This document shows positions 63,927 through 64,000 of a stretch of 64,000 bases of DNA, in pieces. The translations under genes and the position numbers were made by a program. The DNA lies in NCBI RefSeq assembly GCF_043951865.1, contig NZ_JBINJF010000016.1, positions 43,077 through 107,076 on the forward strand. Direction: 5' to 3'. This DNA is from JAMQKA01 sp043951865. Its GTDB lineage: Bacteria > Bacteroidota > Rhodothermia > Balneolales > Balneolaceae. How positions within the stretch are numbered: position 1 is the stretch's first letter; each line of letters opens with the position of its first letter. The notes beneath the pieces were generated by a model. It was not told the origin of the DNA. It did no database searches and saw nothing but the letters and a program-made list of their open reading frames with translations.

Positions 63927-64000
63927 TTAAGCAGCCAATGCATGTTTAATGCGATTAATGGGTTCATCGTTTTGCCAATTGATGTACTGCAATAGCGTCA
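63927..64000 (-). CDS. possible C-terminus of a gene continuing past the window edge
   Basis: On the minus strand, 24 codons without a stop run in from the edge, with peptide end YINWQNDEPINRIKHALAA and a TAA at 63927-63929. Composition looks coding-like, but the stretch is too short to identify a family. Bases 63797-63926, the RND upstream region, hold nothing else recognisable. Confidence 0.3.
   Translation of the reverse strand, partial: TLLQYINWQNDEPINRIKHALAA

Overview
The window is about 50% GC and reads as a chromosomal piece of a Balneolota/Rhodothermota-type member of the FCB (Bacteroidota-related) group. This is inferred from the C-terminal part of the type IX secretion translocon SprA at the left edge, a secreted protein with a type IX (T9SS type A) C-terminal sorting domain, a small PID-CTERM-like protein, and families typical of that group (DUF3098, the MgChlI-like AAA ATPase, the secreted 'asparagine synthetase B-like' protein). 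Shine-Dalgarno sequences are present at some genes (PspC protein, HPF, dodecin, CBS protein). No rRNA, tRNA, CRISPR array, prophage or complete insertion sequence was found.

Layout. 1-6 kb: sprA (5' truncated by the window edge) and an AAA ATPase. 6-15 kb: small secreted and membrane proteins, a penicillin-binding/beta-lactamase-like hydrolase, a divergent ThuA / 3-keto-disaccharide hydrolase pair, biotin synthase and a broken dienelactone hydrolase. 15-24 kb: a LolC/E-type permease, lysS, a DUF389 membrane protein, a phosphopantetheinyl transferase, a tightly overlapped operon (DUF2520 protein, alkyltransferase-like protein, two thioredoxin-fold proteins) closed by a strong terminator, then queD-queE. 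24-30 kb: a minus-strand run maf - TPR protein - AsnB-like secreted protein - mazG - citrate synthase, with a terminator after citrate synthase. 30-38 kb: DUF3098 - DUF92 - dicarboxylate/amino acid symporter, then the large T9SS cargo protein and its small PID-CTERM neighbour, an aldo/keto reductase and a broken acyl-ACP thioesterase. 38-45 kb: an amidase, a cobalamin riboswitch controlling a B12-type ABC importer, a serine hydrolase and an OmpR-type response regulator. 45-50 kb: CBS protein, M23 peptidase and a xerC-hpf-hprK operon. 50-54 kb: GT2 glycosyltransferase, CrtC-like carotenoid hydratase and acyltransferase, which together look like a carotenoid tail-modification (hydroxyl / glycosyl / acyl) locus; then an O-methyltransferase and a PspC protein. 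54-64 kb: an SQR/NDH-2-like flavoprotein, a ferric-reductase-like membrane flavoprotein, an MgtC/DUF4010 protein, dodecin and a coiled-coil stress protein, thymidylate kinase and an RND exporter that overlap at their 3' ends.

The least expected content lies between the genes. At least three dispersed repeat families recur: (1) a MITE-like element of about 105 bp with terminal inverted repeats and two internal 6-bp hairpins with 3-nt loops, four copies; (2) a 50-98 bp element centred on the palindrome CTCATAAATGAG, six to seven copies; (3) a 200-260 bp element with a long imperfect palindrome, two long copies and one partial copy. There is also a heptanucleotide repeat folded as a 21-bp perfect inverted repeat, and a second heptamer-like patch beside the citrate synthase terminator. 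Several repeats sit next to broken genes. No defence system or other clearly new multi-gene machine is visible; the repeat families and the carotenoid tail locus are the best candidates for follow-up.
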